A stretch of DNA of 64,000 nt from Guadua angustifolia (GCA_036346375.1 CM070500.1:72792525-72856524), one strand, 5' to 3'. Numbered from the stretch's first letter, positions 47,062-57,945 are shown. Numbers and translations: made by a program. The notes: generated by a model not told the origin, from the letters alone.

Positions 47062-47405
47062 AAGAAAACTAGCCGTTGGGGCAAACTTACTGAAATTCGG
47101 GCTGAGAGGCCGGTCCGACCGGCCCTCACAGAGCAATGGTCGAAAAAGTGACCGTTACATGGCCGGTGTGACTGGATAGGGTCCGTTCACACCGCTCATC
47201 GGTATGATCGAAGGACCTCTGGTCGCACCGCCCTCATTGGTGCAAGAAAACACTTATTCTGGAAAAAGCGCACCGGAGGGAGCCCGGTCGCACCGGAAAT
47301 CGGTATGACCGCAGGTGGTCCGGTTATACCACTGGACCAGCCACTAAAACACTCATAACTTTTTACTCCGAACTCCGATTTAGGTGATCTTTGATTCTAT
47401 GCGAA

Positions 47406-48061
47406 TAGGTGTGAAAACCGGTCGGATACAGATGGGTAGTAGGTTATCTCATATCCTACCCTAATATTTTTTTCTCGGATACGGACCAGTGCGGTAATGA
47501 AAATCTGAGGCGGATCACGGATCGGATATTTACTAATGGGTAAACAACGGGTATCGGGTATTAACAAGCGGGTAAAAAATGAGTATCGGATATTTTGTCG
47601 GATAGTATGCGAAATAGGTAGAATGAGAACATGTGATGAAACATATAGTTTAATAATTACGTAATTTAACATATAGTAGTCCAAGTAAAACATAATCCAA
47701 CATAGAGATCAACGAGATGCATAGCGTTAGGACTTAGGGTTAGCCATTTCGGTTAGGGTTAGCTATTGGGCCTGGGCGCCGGCCTGGTTGGCGGTTGCCG
47801 TCTTGCTGGGCCTCTTTCTGAGTTCTGTTCTTGATAATCTGCACTGAAATGCAAAAAGATCGGTGCCGTATCGACCGTTTTATCTCGGGTAGTATCGGAT
47901 ATTGCTTATCCCGTATCCTACCCGTACCCGTATGCATCTGACCGGATACGAGTACGGATACTACCTGTTTATTTTGATGCGGGTACTACATGCATTTTGG
48001 ATAGTTTTTCCTTCAAATACGGATACGAATTAGGGAATTACCCGACCCGTTTTCACCCCTA
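47406..48061. mobile_element. hAT-type MITE, family TAGGGGTGNAAACGG, member 3 (656 bp)
   Basis: It starts TAGGTGTGAAAACCGG and ends CCCGTTTTCACCCCTA. The perfect 8-bp target duplication tatgcgaa is at 47398-47405 and 48062-48069. Without the element, the LTR sequence joins seamlessly. It inserted after Copia-4. Confidence 0.95.
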
Positions 48062-48268
48062 TATGCGAAGCTTATCACGAGGGCTACAATCTCCACCCAT
48101 TTTCAAGATTTAAGCAACCATAGATATTTTTAAATATCACCAAAACCAAACTCTAATGTAGTCATTCAAGTCTAAAAACTGAATTTTCGAAATCCCTCAC
48201 ATAGACTTAATGAAGGGCATGACTACAAGCTAGAAAGAGTCAATAAGATCAAATCTTGAGCCATGTGA

Positions 48269-49459
48269 TGATCAACTCATGATCAAAGCTATTTTACAAA
48301 ACACATTTGCAAATTCTAATCACATGCTTCAAAAATCAAATGAACACCAATATTTTACAAAACACATTTGCAAATAATTCGAAAAGCTATAAGATCAATC
48401 CTCTAGCCATGTAAGGATCAACACATGATCCCGACACTTTGTAAAACACATTTACAAATGCCAACACATGCTTTAGGATTGAAACTCATAATCTCTAGCT
48501 TATTTGCAAATCACATTTGCAAATAACAAATCAACATTTTGCAAAAACACATTTTGCAAACACAAAGCATAAACTTTACTTAACCTTTGTGATGATCAAC
48601 GCATGATCAAGTCACAAGCTAAAACACCAATGCATGAGCTCTCACCTTTTGCAACATATGCAAAACTTAACTCCATGCAAAACCACATAAACCAAATTAT
48701 ATGAGCTATCTCCCTTTTGCAACACATGTAAATCCATAGCTCCATGTAAGACCAAATCGATTAAGATTCAAATAAGATGCAAGCATGAGAACCCTTATTT
48801 GCAACATATGCAAATACTTAGCTTATGCAAAATCCAAACAAGAGAGTGAGCTAGAGTGAATCGGATTGAGTTCATCAACACATGATGAAGCTCAAGCTAA
48901 AAGACTCAACCCCTCTTAATAGTACGGCACCTAACTAGCAATCCGGTCTCCCATCCAAACAGTGAGACCGGTAAAAGACTAGGAAAACATCTTTAGCCCT
49001 AACTAGTTATACTTTTGCTTCTAGCGATCCATTTGAAGTTTTTATGATTTCCAATCATCTTCTCTCCATGATCAAATCTTCTTCTTCTTGTTCATCAACA
49101 CATGATGAACCTTCTCTAGCCCTTCTCTTCACATCGGGATCACTTCTTGAAGCTCATCAACACATGATGACTTCTCGCTCCCGATTCTTCATTTTCTTGG
49201 ACTCAACCTACTTCAAACTCATTGAAAGTGTTAGTCCAAAATACATGGTTGTCTCAATCATCAATGCACTCCATTAACACATAATGGATGCTTTCAAGAT
49301 CCTTTGATCTTTTCCTTTGATGATTGACCAAAACCAAAAACAATTGATTGAAAGATTAATTATGTCTTGAGTATACTAATGCAACTAATGCTTCATATAC
49401 TCAAGAACTTTCGATTGCCCTAGGATTAACAAAATGAACCATCAACACATGATTAGTTC
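48269..49459 (-). repeat. Array of ~16 hairpins with a shared loop in Copia-4 U3
   Basis: Hairpins with perfect stems of 4-11 bp and a 5-nt loop ACACA, or a one-base variant of it, lie at 48269, 48297, 48358, 48415, 48438, 48500, 48538, 48593, 48647, 48716, 48796, 48871, 49090, 49154, 49270 and 49441. Stems differ (TGATCA, TTTGTAAA, TTATTTGCAAA, GTTCATCA, TCCATTA), yet both sides change together. On the element's RNA strand the loop reads TGTGT. Confidence 0.9.
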
Positions 49460-50210
49460 TTTGTTGATTGAATGGCAACCGAACACAATTTAAATTGAAT
49501 TTAAATTGTCATGAGTATAAATTAACTACACAAGTTTCATATACTCAATTCGATGGAATCTAGAAATAATGATCCAATTTATATGGAGTGGTGAAAAAGG
49601 GATCAATACTCTTAATACCATTAACAATGGAATAAACTCTATTAAATATGTGTATATAAATAATTGAACTTGAATCAATATACACATATTCAATTTTTGA
49701 GATTGCTTTGGAGTTTATCCTATATCGCTATGAGTATACTACAACTACACAAGTTAAATATACTCAAAGGATGGTTTCAAAGTAATGATCCTTAATAAAG
49801 AAAGATGAATTAGATCAATACTATTGAAACATCAATGTAAAGTATGAACTCCCCCTAAATGTGTGCATTCATGTATATATAGAATTGAAAATATTATGCA
49901 CATCTTGGGGTCTAAATAATGGTAAAGTTCATCCTTTAACTTGAATCCAAAATATGCATTAAGATATTATAAAATGAATACGAGTGCATACCTTGGGTTT
50001 TCCATTTTTCAATGAGACTTTGATATTTTCAACTTGTTCATCCAAAAGATACTAATAAGAGATAAGCTCAACAAAAGAGTTAGTCTCAAAAAAAGATTTG
50101 TCATTAATTAACAATTGAGACTAATCAATATTATGATTATCAAAAGAGTTAGTCTTAATATTAGATTTGTCATTAACACCAAAACCAAATTAATGGAGTT
50201 TGAACTTTCA

Positions 50211-53200
50211 ATCTCCCCCTTTTTGGTGATTAATGACAAATCTAAGCTTAATGACCACATTTGGATGAAAATCATAATAATGAGATAATTTAGAGATTTT
50301 TAGACAAAAATTCTCCCCCTTAACCAAATTAAGCTCCCACAAACAAGCTTTAACCAAATGAGGTATTAAGCTCCCACAAATGCTCCCCCTTTTGGCATTA
50401 AACACCAAAAAATGGAAAACGATTCGAAAAAGAAGACTTTTAAAGTGAAGAGCTTGGTAAGGAGATACCACTTTGAAGAAGAGAGAGCTTGGCAAGAAAT
50501 TCTTTGAAATAAGGTCATAACGAGATTGAAATGAATATATATGACCTATTTAAGTTCACAAGAATTCTTAAATAAAATATCACTTGTAAATATTAATAAT
50601 TTTCAATAAGATTCAAGAATTTCATAAACTTCTTCTTTATATGGCCCAAAAGAAGAAAACAAATGGAAACATGGCCATATTTTGAATTAAGCATGAGCAA
50701 GATATTTGAAACACATTCAAATACTCTCCTCATTTTATTAAGCTTTTCAATTTGCAAATGACTCACAAAAGGAGTTCTTGAAAGCCTAATAGTGCTTAAG
50801 CAAGGAAAACATCCAAATGAGTTTCAAATTTTCATGAAACCACTTGTAGAAAGTTTTGAAGAACCATTACTTATAATACCATTTGAGGAAAACATAAAGC
50901 ATGTAAATTTCAATTTTAAAGTGATACTACTTGTAATGCTCATTTTTTCAATTGATACCACAAGTAAAGAGTGTTTTTCAAATGATACTATTTGTAAGAA
51001 ATACCATTTGAAAACATCATTTTGCATGGGGATACCATTTTTGAGAAAAACATTATCATTTGTTTAAAAAAAGCTCATTTTCTTAAAGATAAGCACTATA
51101 TGTCAATTTAGGATCAACTTGATATTATGACATAACCAAAAAGAGTCTCTCTTTCAAACACACAAAACTCGATTAAATAAGCTCCAAAAGGATCATAAGG
51201 TATATCATGGAGCTAATACATTTAAATATATTCAAGTTTTGTTTTGAGAGGTTCTACCAACTTGAAGCCAATTTTAAGACATGAAAACCACAAAGATTTC
51301 AAAGAACTAGAATTTCAGATTTTCAGTTTTTGGCATTTCATTTAGGCTTCAAAAGAGAGCTGAAAAGCTGCCCAAATGAGGTCTAAAAAATATGATAAAA
51401 TTTATCATAATATATGAACTATTGAGGATCAATTTTTACAAAGGTAGTCCTTCAAATTATGATCTGATTTATAGATACAAAAATCACAAATCAGTTCAAA
51501 AATATGCAAAAGTCTGAATTTTCAGCATTTGATCAAAGAGAAAAAAAGCCATAACTTTTTCAAATGAAGTTAAAATTATTTGAAATTGTGCAGAAACATA
51601 TTTTATACTCCTAAGAAACTTTTCCAAAAATAATTTTCCAAAAAGGAGTCTCCAATCAAAAGATATGTCAAATTTTGCTTTGTAGGCATGATTTTTAATC
51701 AAAGAGGAGAAAAGTCAAAACTTTCTCAAATAATGTCCAAATAATTTGAAAGTTTCCAGAAATTAACTTTAGACTATTTAGAAGGTTTATAAAAAGAATT
51801 TCCTTAGAAACACATTTCGTTCAAAAGATATGGCAGATTGCGCTTTGTAGGTATGAAAAGAAGTCGAATTTGCATCGAATGCTCAAAATGCAATCTGATT
51901 TAAAATTTATGGAGATTTGAACTTTAATAGCTTTGAATGAGTTGAAAATACTATTTCAAGCAAGCATACACAAAGAAATACAATCAAAATAGTAAAACTC
52001 ACAATATGCAAGAATAGATCATTTTGGGTCAAATGAAAGATTTTAGCCAAATTCAAATGGCTATAACTTTTGAACGGTTGGTCGTTTGGAAAAACTTTGA
52101 ACTAAATAAATACTTGAAATGACCAACCCTATGAGTTTTGTATTGACCACTTTTTCAAAAACTCAATAAATTTTAACTTATGAAAATATTTCATTTAATC
52201 CAAAATCAAGATCCTATAAGATCCATTTGAGGCCAATTTTGCTATTTTATTTCTAAAATAGGGATTTTTACTCCGAAAGCATTGCAAAATATTTGAAATA
52301 CATATTTGAGAACTTTTATAAAGATTTTCACAAATATTGACCTTTAAAACAAAAAAATTGACTTTGGCTCAAAGAGACTCATATGAAGGATATTCATGCA
52401 TATAATTTTCAACATTATTTCAAAAAGTATCAAATGAAACAAACGAGAAGATATTTGATTGGAGTTAGTATGTATGAGTTTGAAATACCATTTGGAACCA
52501 AAATATATCTAAGAATCCGGTCCAAAAGGTGAAACTTCACAAAGTGCTAGAATGTGACCAATATAGGTCAAACATAGTTTTTGGGTGAGTTTCAAAATCA
52601 AATAACTTTTGATAGATTGGTCTTTTGAAAATCTTTTGAATAAGAGAATTGTTAAGAATGACCAACTCTATGTTTTTTGTTTTGGAGCTATTTTCAAAAT
52701 CATTTTATAATTAGTTCTATAAAAATTATAAATTTAAAGGCAAAACAAGATACTAGTAACTAGTTTTTGGGCTAAAAACTTATTTTCTTTTGAAATTAGT
52801 TTTTGTAAAGACAAAAGCATTGGAAAACCTTTTGAAAGTATTTATATACATTTTGCAACTAGTTTTTCACAAGATTACTAATAGTTACAAGGATTTTTCA
52901 CTTTTGGCTAAAAGGCTTGATTTTGAAATAATATATTAGCACTTATATAAATATGGGCACGTAGGGACGTGGTATACATGATTATGATTTAGCACTCCCC
53001 CTTAATGTGCCATATCCCAACTTGCTCAAGATTACAATAAATTCAATTAAGAAGCATGAGCAAGAACATCAACAAGCAATTTAAATTGATTTTCATGATA
53101 ATGCAATATAACCTACACAAGGCTATAAGCTAAAATTATCAATTTAAATACTTGTTACCCGAGATGGCATTGGTTCATGATTGAAGTGAATGTCTTCAAA

Positions 53201-53283
53201 CTTGGCTTCCTTTTGCACATGATGATATCATCCTCTTGATTGAGTCAATGCTTCCAATGCCTCTCCAAGTACCTAGAAATCTT
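50211..53283 (-). other. Copia-4 internal region without pol
   Basis: About 3 kb, AT-rich. It contains several polypurine-like tracts (read on minus: aaaagggggag near 50390, 50320 and 52995) and degenerate repeats of ~170 bp between 51360 and 52700 (a gatatg.ca.attttgctttgtaggcatga phrase recurs at about 51655 and 51825). I could read no reverse transcriptase, integrase or protease. Confidence 0.65.
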
Positions 53284-55032
53284 TTAGGCATTTGTTGGTA
53301 TCCAATTTTTGTTGGGTCCAAGAATGTTAGTCACAAGAGATTTAGGGACCCAAATGGTCCTAACATTATTGATCTTAGGTGAACTAACATGACTAGCAAA
53401 AGATTTTCTATTGTTATAACTCCTAAGCGAATTATTGGCATTAAAATGAGAAGGCTTAGAAGTTTTAATAATTTTAGCAAATCTATTTCTAGTTTTATCC
53501 TTTCTAAGCACATGATAATCATTATAATTAGGACGCTTAGTGAATCTAGCAAATCTAGCCATTGGTTTGCTAATGTTATTTTTCCTAAGCACATGATCAA
53601 CATGATTTTTCTTGGTTTTAGGAAATCTAGCATTTTGAGCAAACACATTTCTAGATTTATATCTCCCAAGCAAATGATTATCACTATTTTGTATAGCCTT
53701 AGGAGAATTGACAACCTTAGCAAACACATTGCCATTTTTGTCCTTCCTAAGCAAGTAATGATCATTATATATAATAGGCTTAGGAGTTTTACCCTTAGGA
53801 CAATTTTTACCAATGTGTCCTTTTTCTCGGCAATTAAAGCAAGTTTGGCAATTTGGACCTCTCTTGATCTTCTTGACTTGCTCATTGTCGGTTTGCCTCT
53901 TTGTTGATGATTGTGGCTTGATCTCCATTTTGTTTGGGCACACGGAGGCGAGATGTCCCTTCTTGTTGCAAGCAAAGCACTTGATGATCTTCGAGTGTCT
54001 TGCATTGTGCCTTGTCTTGCTATTCTCCTTCTTCTTGGAGATGTAGTCGATCCCTCTCTTATCTTGCAAGACTCGTTGTTTGCTTAGGATATCGTCAAGG
54101 GTGGCCTTTCCTTTGTAGCACTTTTCTAAGTCACTTCTCAATTGAGTGACTTGTTCTTTGAACTCTTTATTCTCCTCTACAAGATTAGTCTCTAAACACA
54201 TAGAGGAACTTGAAACAATTTCATTAGAGCAACAAGGTATATCAATTAAATCTTCACAAGAAGTGGACATATTGACTTTAGATGAAATGCAAGAATTAAC
54301 ATTTGAGCATGGCAAATCATCAATTAAATCACATTGAATTCCTATATCCACTCTTAGCTTAATGAGTTCCTTGAGAAGGAGGGATTCATGATTTTCTTTG
54401 AGCACATTATAATCATTTTGAAGTGAGTCATTCTCAAACTTCAAAATTTTATATTTTACTTTCTCCTTCCCAAAATACTCATTGAGCTCCTCTAATAAAT
54501 TCATCAAATCATCGTAAGAGGGCTCATCATCGTTATCATCATTTACCTCAATTTTATCTTTAGCCATGATGCAACGAATTCACGATGGAAGTGAATCTTC
54601 ATCGTCGCTTGAGGTGGAAGTTGAGGTCGATGGAGATGTCGGTTCTTCATCACTTGATATAGAAGTTGAGGAATCATCAACCGACATCTCATCCTCAATG
54701 CAATTCTCAATTGATACGGATGGTTCAAATTCATCTTGAAGTTTAATCCACATTTCATGAGCGCTCTTGAGATTGCATATTTTATTAAATATATCTACGC
54801 TCACAACACTAAATAAAACGTTAGTAGCTTGAGCGTCGAGATGTAGGCATTTCTCCTCTCCTTTAGTTAGAGCAATATCATCTAGTGGAGAAGAAAAACC
54901 GACATCTACGATCCACCATATTTAGGGGCTCATGGATTTAAAATGATCAATCATAAATAATTTCCATTGAGCATAATTAGAGTCATCAAATATTTGTGAA
55001 CCGGTGTAGTGCACTAATCCACTAGACGTCAT
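53284..55032 (-). pseudogene. Copia-4 gag with two premature stops
   Basis: The start at 55032 reads MTSSGLVHYTGSQIFDDSNY, then AQWKLFMIDHFKSMSP before a stop at about 54923. IWWIVDVGFSSPLDD and SVDIFNKICNLKSAHEMWIK follow in the same frame, with a Ser/Thr- and Asp-rich stretch to a second stop after SLPS near 54578. The frame from 54567 (MAKDKIEVNDDNDDEPSYDD) runs 427 codons, with a coiled-coil part and two CCHC knuckles, CFACNKKGHLASVC and CFNCREKGHIGKNC. It ends TIWVPKSLVTNILGPNKNW at 53284, the usual end of a SIRE-like gag. The stops keep the frame, so only point mutations are needed to explain them; the second looks like CGA to TGA. Confidence 0.88.
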
Positions 55033-55076
55033 CCTTTTTACTCTCTAGACGGTTAAGTCTAATAAAATGAGAGACC

Positions 55077-55092
55077 AAGCTCTAATACCACT
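55077..55092 (-). promoter_or_regulatory. Copia-4 primer-binding site
   Basis: The minus strand reads AGTGGTATTAGAGCTTGG, one mismatch from the tRNA-Met site TGGTATCAGAGC, directly after the LTR. Confidence 0.85.
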
Positions 55093-55967
55093 TGTAAGAT
55101 CGAGGATGCGCCTAGAGGGGGTGAATAGGCGTTTTACAAGAATTACCGCTCTCTAAAATAACACGCTTTAATCAACCCCTATGTCAAAACCTAATCAAAA
55201 ATAATGCGGAAGTGATAAACTAGGTTTTGACAATTAAGGCCTAAATCAACTAGGCTCACTAAGTGCACTTGGCTAATTATGTCTCTACTCAAGAATATAC
55301 AATCCTAAAGACAATCATGCAATATAATTCTAGGAATGTAAATTACAACAATGTAAATAGAGAATTGAAGTAAACACAAAAAGACACACCGATGTTTTAC
55401 TGTGGTTTTCAGAGACTTGCCGGTCTCCCCTAATCCACGTTGAGGCTAGCCCAAACCACTTTGGACCGGCTCCACGAATTGAGCACCCACCTCGATTCCA
55501 CTAGTGGTTGCTCTTTCCCATTTCGGGTAGGCGAGCACCGACCTTCACAACTTGCCGGGGCTTCTCACAACCTTCGTCGAGAAGCTCACCGCGTACGACG
55601 CCTCCACGCCGTCCAGGTGTCGGCAAACACCAAGAGTAACAAGCCAAGCCTTCCCGCTTGAACTTCACCTAGTGCAACACATGCACTAGGTTATCACCAA
55701 GTGCAACATATGCACAATGGCTCCCTCAAGTGCAACACATGCACAAGAAGGCCCTCAATCCACTCCTAATTGCAACACATGCAATTAGAGCTCACTCTTA
55801 GCTCAAGAATCAATTGTGAGTGTGCAACACATGCAACACCTCACCAAAACACTCAAACAAGCCAGCAACGCCCTGCCCAAGCCCCCCATGGGGTCTATTT
55901 ATACCCCACCAAAGAAAACTAGCCGTTGGGGCAAACTTACTGAAATTCAGGCTGAGAGGCCGGTCCA
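55093..55967 (-). mobile_element. Copia-4 5' LTR, truncated
   Basis: Matches 46241-47106 with few differences. At 55967 (…ggccggtcc) it breaks off abruptly into hAT transposase sequence, so all of U3 beyond ~100 bp is missing. Confidence 0.9.
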
Positions 55968-55968
55968 A

Positions 55969-56118
55969 CATGGAGATTTTTGAGTATGTCAGAGAAGTGG
56001 ATTGTTATCCTAATATTTCAGAGCTTAGTATTATGTAGTTGACTTTATCAGATGAACCAATGTCTGCCATGGAGATTTTTGAGTATGTCAGAGAAGTGGA
56101 TTGTTATCCCAATATTTC
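55969..56118 (+). repeat. Direct repeat in the hAT transposase
   Basis: About 50 bp (catggagatttttgagtatg...ttgttatcc.aatattt) occurs at 55969 and again 99 bp later at 56068. It repeats the residues MEIFEYVREVDCYPNIS. Confidence 0.9.
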
Positions 56119-56341
56119 TATTGCTTATCAGATCTTATTTACTGTGCCTGTCACTGTAGCATCAGCTGAAAGAAGTTTTTCAAAATTGAAGTTGTTGAAG
56201 AATTTTTTGAGAACCAAAATGTCTCAAGAAAGGCTAAATGGTTTGGCTATTTTATGCATCGAGAAGATATTATTGGATGAGATTGATATTGACACCATCA
56301 TCAATGACTTCGCATCTAGACATGTTAGAAGAAACTTTTAA
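56039..56341 (+). pseudogene. hAT transposase C-terminal dimerisation domain
   Basis: The frame encodes EIFEYVREVDCYPNISIAYQ, then the hAT dimerisation signature VPVTVASAERSFSKLKLLKN and SQERLNGLAILCIEK, ending in FASRHVRRNF. This is the C-terminal end of ZMYM1/TTF-type hAT transposases. The rest of the enzyme, including the catalytic DDE residues upstream, is missing. A partial duplication in front of it contains a stop (TAG at about 56036), so it is not a full protein. Confidence 0.92.
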
Positions 56342-56342
56342 G

Positions 56343-56428
56343 GTAATACTGTAATATGTACTTTTTACTTTATTTGTTGCTTGATATGAATAATTTTTTG
56401 GATGCATTTTGAGTGTTTATTAGTAATA

Positions 56429-56472
<44 letters not shown>

Positions 56473-56738
56473 TGAATATGCGGTGCAAACCACCCTTACG
56501 GTGAAAACTCCGTGAAAACCAAGTCTTGAACCTCGAGGGGGGCGAGAGGGGCTCACGCTCAGGGACCCTCAAACCATGGGGCCCCACCCTGTATGCATGT
56601 ACTAGTATTAGTATATTGCATATATAACAGATATATTGTAATATTGTAATATGTACTTCTTGCTTTACAGTTGCTTGATATAAATAAAATTTTTAGATAC
56701 ACCTTAAGTGTTTATTGGTAACACTTATATATATATGG
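56343..56738. repeat. Duplicated 3' flank of the hAT gene around a (TA)n tract
   Basis: A ~95-bp stretch (taatatgtact...gttgcttgatat.aataa...gtgtttatt.gtaa.acttatatatat) occurs at 56345-56440 and 56636-56738. (TA)n of about 19 units occupies 56431-56468. Confidence 0.8.
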
Positions 56739-56976
56739 GGGAAGAACTAGCGCTCGGACATCCGACACTGTTCATTTCATCGGACGTCTCTTGCAATATT
56801 TTTTTTCAACACTTAAAACATTTTTTTCCAACGTGTGCAACATTTTTTCAACGTTTGCAACATCCGTTTACTGTGCCGCAATTCATTGTTTGTCGAAGAA
56901 AAATGTTGCACGCATGGCAAAAAATATTACATACGTAGAAAAAAATGTTGCAGTGCGTCCGAAAAATTCAGACGTC

Positions 56977-56978
<2 letters not shown>

Positions 56979-57016
<38 letters not shown>
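56979..57016. repeat. (ATT)n microsatellite
   Basis: About 12 units of att/tta near the 3' end of the hAT element. Confidence 0.95.
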
Positions 57017-57075
57017 TAGAAGGGCCCCTATTTTAAATCTAGTTCCGGGCCCCTGAAATCTTAGGACCGCCACTG

Positions 57076-57239
57076 GTGAAAATCACCCGTAAAAGTTTTG
57101 AAAAATTCTCAAAAAATTACCATATGTAGGGGAGGTGAGGTTCTACAATCCTGCAAAATTTGAAGATGAAACTCAATCGCGTTTGAAAGATATGAAAAAG
57201 ACAAATAGCAAAATAAATAGTGTCAAAACAGTAAAAACT
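57076..57239 (-). other. Spacer between hAT end and NLR-B exon 1
   Basis: On the minus strand it continues the NLR-B frame as NMNSSFYCFDTIYFAICLF, which no longer looks like an NLR. The P-loop region that should follow SEGDDVSE is missing. Confidence 0.5.
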
Positions 57240-57598
57240 ACTATTCATGTTGAGCTCGGACACGTCGTCCCCCTCGGACAGCATCTTAATGAGCTCTTCA
57301 TCTTTTTTCCCATAGATGCCAATGAGCTCCGTCGCTTCTGTGTACAGAGCACGGAGGCGAGGATCGATAGGTGTCATGGCTGCAACAACATGGTCGACTT
57401 TGAGCCTTTTACGCCGATCAGCCACCTCCTGGATTCGCTCGCTGATGCCTTTGATCGCGTTCGCGATCTGATGATGAGCCATGCCTTGGAGGAACAAGTT
57501 TCCCATCTTCTCCATTAGCCGTCTGAGGCTGTCCGGGTTGGCCTTGGCCGTGGCCACACGGCTGTCGCCCACGCGCACGAGGAATGTGTCGACGATGT
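57240..57598 (-). pseudogene. NLR-B exon 1, partial coiled-coil domain cut by CACTA
   Basis: From 57598 the minus strand encodes DIVDTFLVRVGDSRVATAKA, LMEKMGNLFLQGMAHHQIAN, ADRRKRLKVDHVVAAMTPID and EELIKMLSEGDDVSE, aligning with NLR-A exon 1 from its EDVID-like motif (MEDVVDTF) to just before the P-loop. The first residue of DIV is split by the CACTA end, so the upstream part of the exon should lie beyond the transposon. Sequence after DDVSE is unrelated, so the P-loop is also lost. Its orientation and spacing fit exon 2 at 43136-45118. Confidence 0.85.
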
Positions 57599-57945
57599 CA
57601 CTACCTTGAAAAAGGTAATCAGTGGCGGTTCGAAACTGCCATCTGTGACGGTTTTCGAACCGCCACCGATTTAGTGCCACTGATAATCCAGATTATCGGT
57701 GGCGGTTCTAGAATCGCGACATAACATTATTTGTGACGGTTTTTTGCCGAACCGTCATCGTCACAGCGTGATATCGATGACGGTTCGAACCAAAAACCGT
57801 CGCGATCTCGGTACTATCGATGGCGGTTTTGGCTCGAACCGTCATCGATATCACGGGTATCGATGACGGTTTTAGCCAAAACCGTCCATCGATAGTACCG
57901 ATGTCGATGGCGGTTTTGGCTCGAACCGTCACTAATAGTCCGACA
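57599..57945. repeat. CACTA subterminal repeats
   Basis: About a dozen copies, in both orientations, of a word like ggcggttttggctcgaaccg or gacggttcgaaccaaaaacc. A long near-perfect hairpin joins 57810-57850 and 57858-57899. Such repeats are the binding sites of the TnpA-type protein in En/Spm elements. Confidence 0.85.

Larger units (their letters stand above)
46241..50210 (-). mobile_element. Copia-4 3' LTR, ~3.3 kb without its nested hAT element
   Basis: The U5 end is tgtaagattgaggatgtgcc (46241, plus-strand reading). The other end is defined by a polypurine tract just beyond 50210 (minus strand aaaaagggggagat, then TGAAAGTTCAAAC). A TATA box on the minus strand, GGTATAAATAGACC, lies near 47048-47061, so U3 is about 2.5 kb and R-U5 about 0.8 kb. 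Bases 46241-47106 are also found in the other LTR (55093-55967). A hAT MITE is inserted at 47406-48061. The U3 carries an array of hairpins with a common loop. Confidence 0.8.
46241..55967 (-). mobile_element. Copia-4: gag-only, non-autonomous copia-type retrotransposon
   Basis: On the minus strand the order is 5' LTR (55967-55093, truncated), primer site, gag (55032-53284), a ~3-kb region without pol, polypurine tract and a 3' LTR (50210-46241). The LTRs match over the shared ~870 bp. Gag carries two premature stops. No protease, integrase or reverse transcriptase is present, so it would depend on enzymes from another element. It lies in intron 1 of NLR-B. Confidence 0.88.
55968..57075 (+). 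mobile_element. hAT element, 3' part
   Basis: It begins in transposase coding sequence at the junction with the Copia-4 LTR and ends aggaccgccactg at 57075, a hAT-type terminus (CAGTGGCGGTCCTAAG in reverse complement). The left end is missing. Between the gene and the end lie a (TA)n tract, a duplicated 3' flank and a (TTA)n tract. Confidence 0.8.

Noticed and set aside
46820..49459. CRISPR-like or satellite interpretation of the repeated acaca words
   Set aside because: Spacing is irregular, the flanking stems differ and each unit is a palindrome, so it is neither a CRISPR array nor a simple tandem repeat.
53389..53907. Plus-strand 172-codon frame opposite the Copia-4 gag
   Set aside because: Antisense shadow of the CCHC-containing gag frame.
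56365..56556. Minus-strand frame with a YIYIYIYI stretch
   Set aside because: It is a translation of the (TA)n microsatellite.
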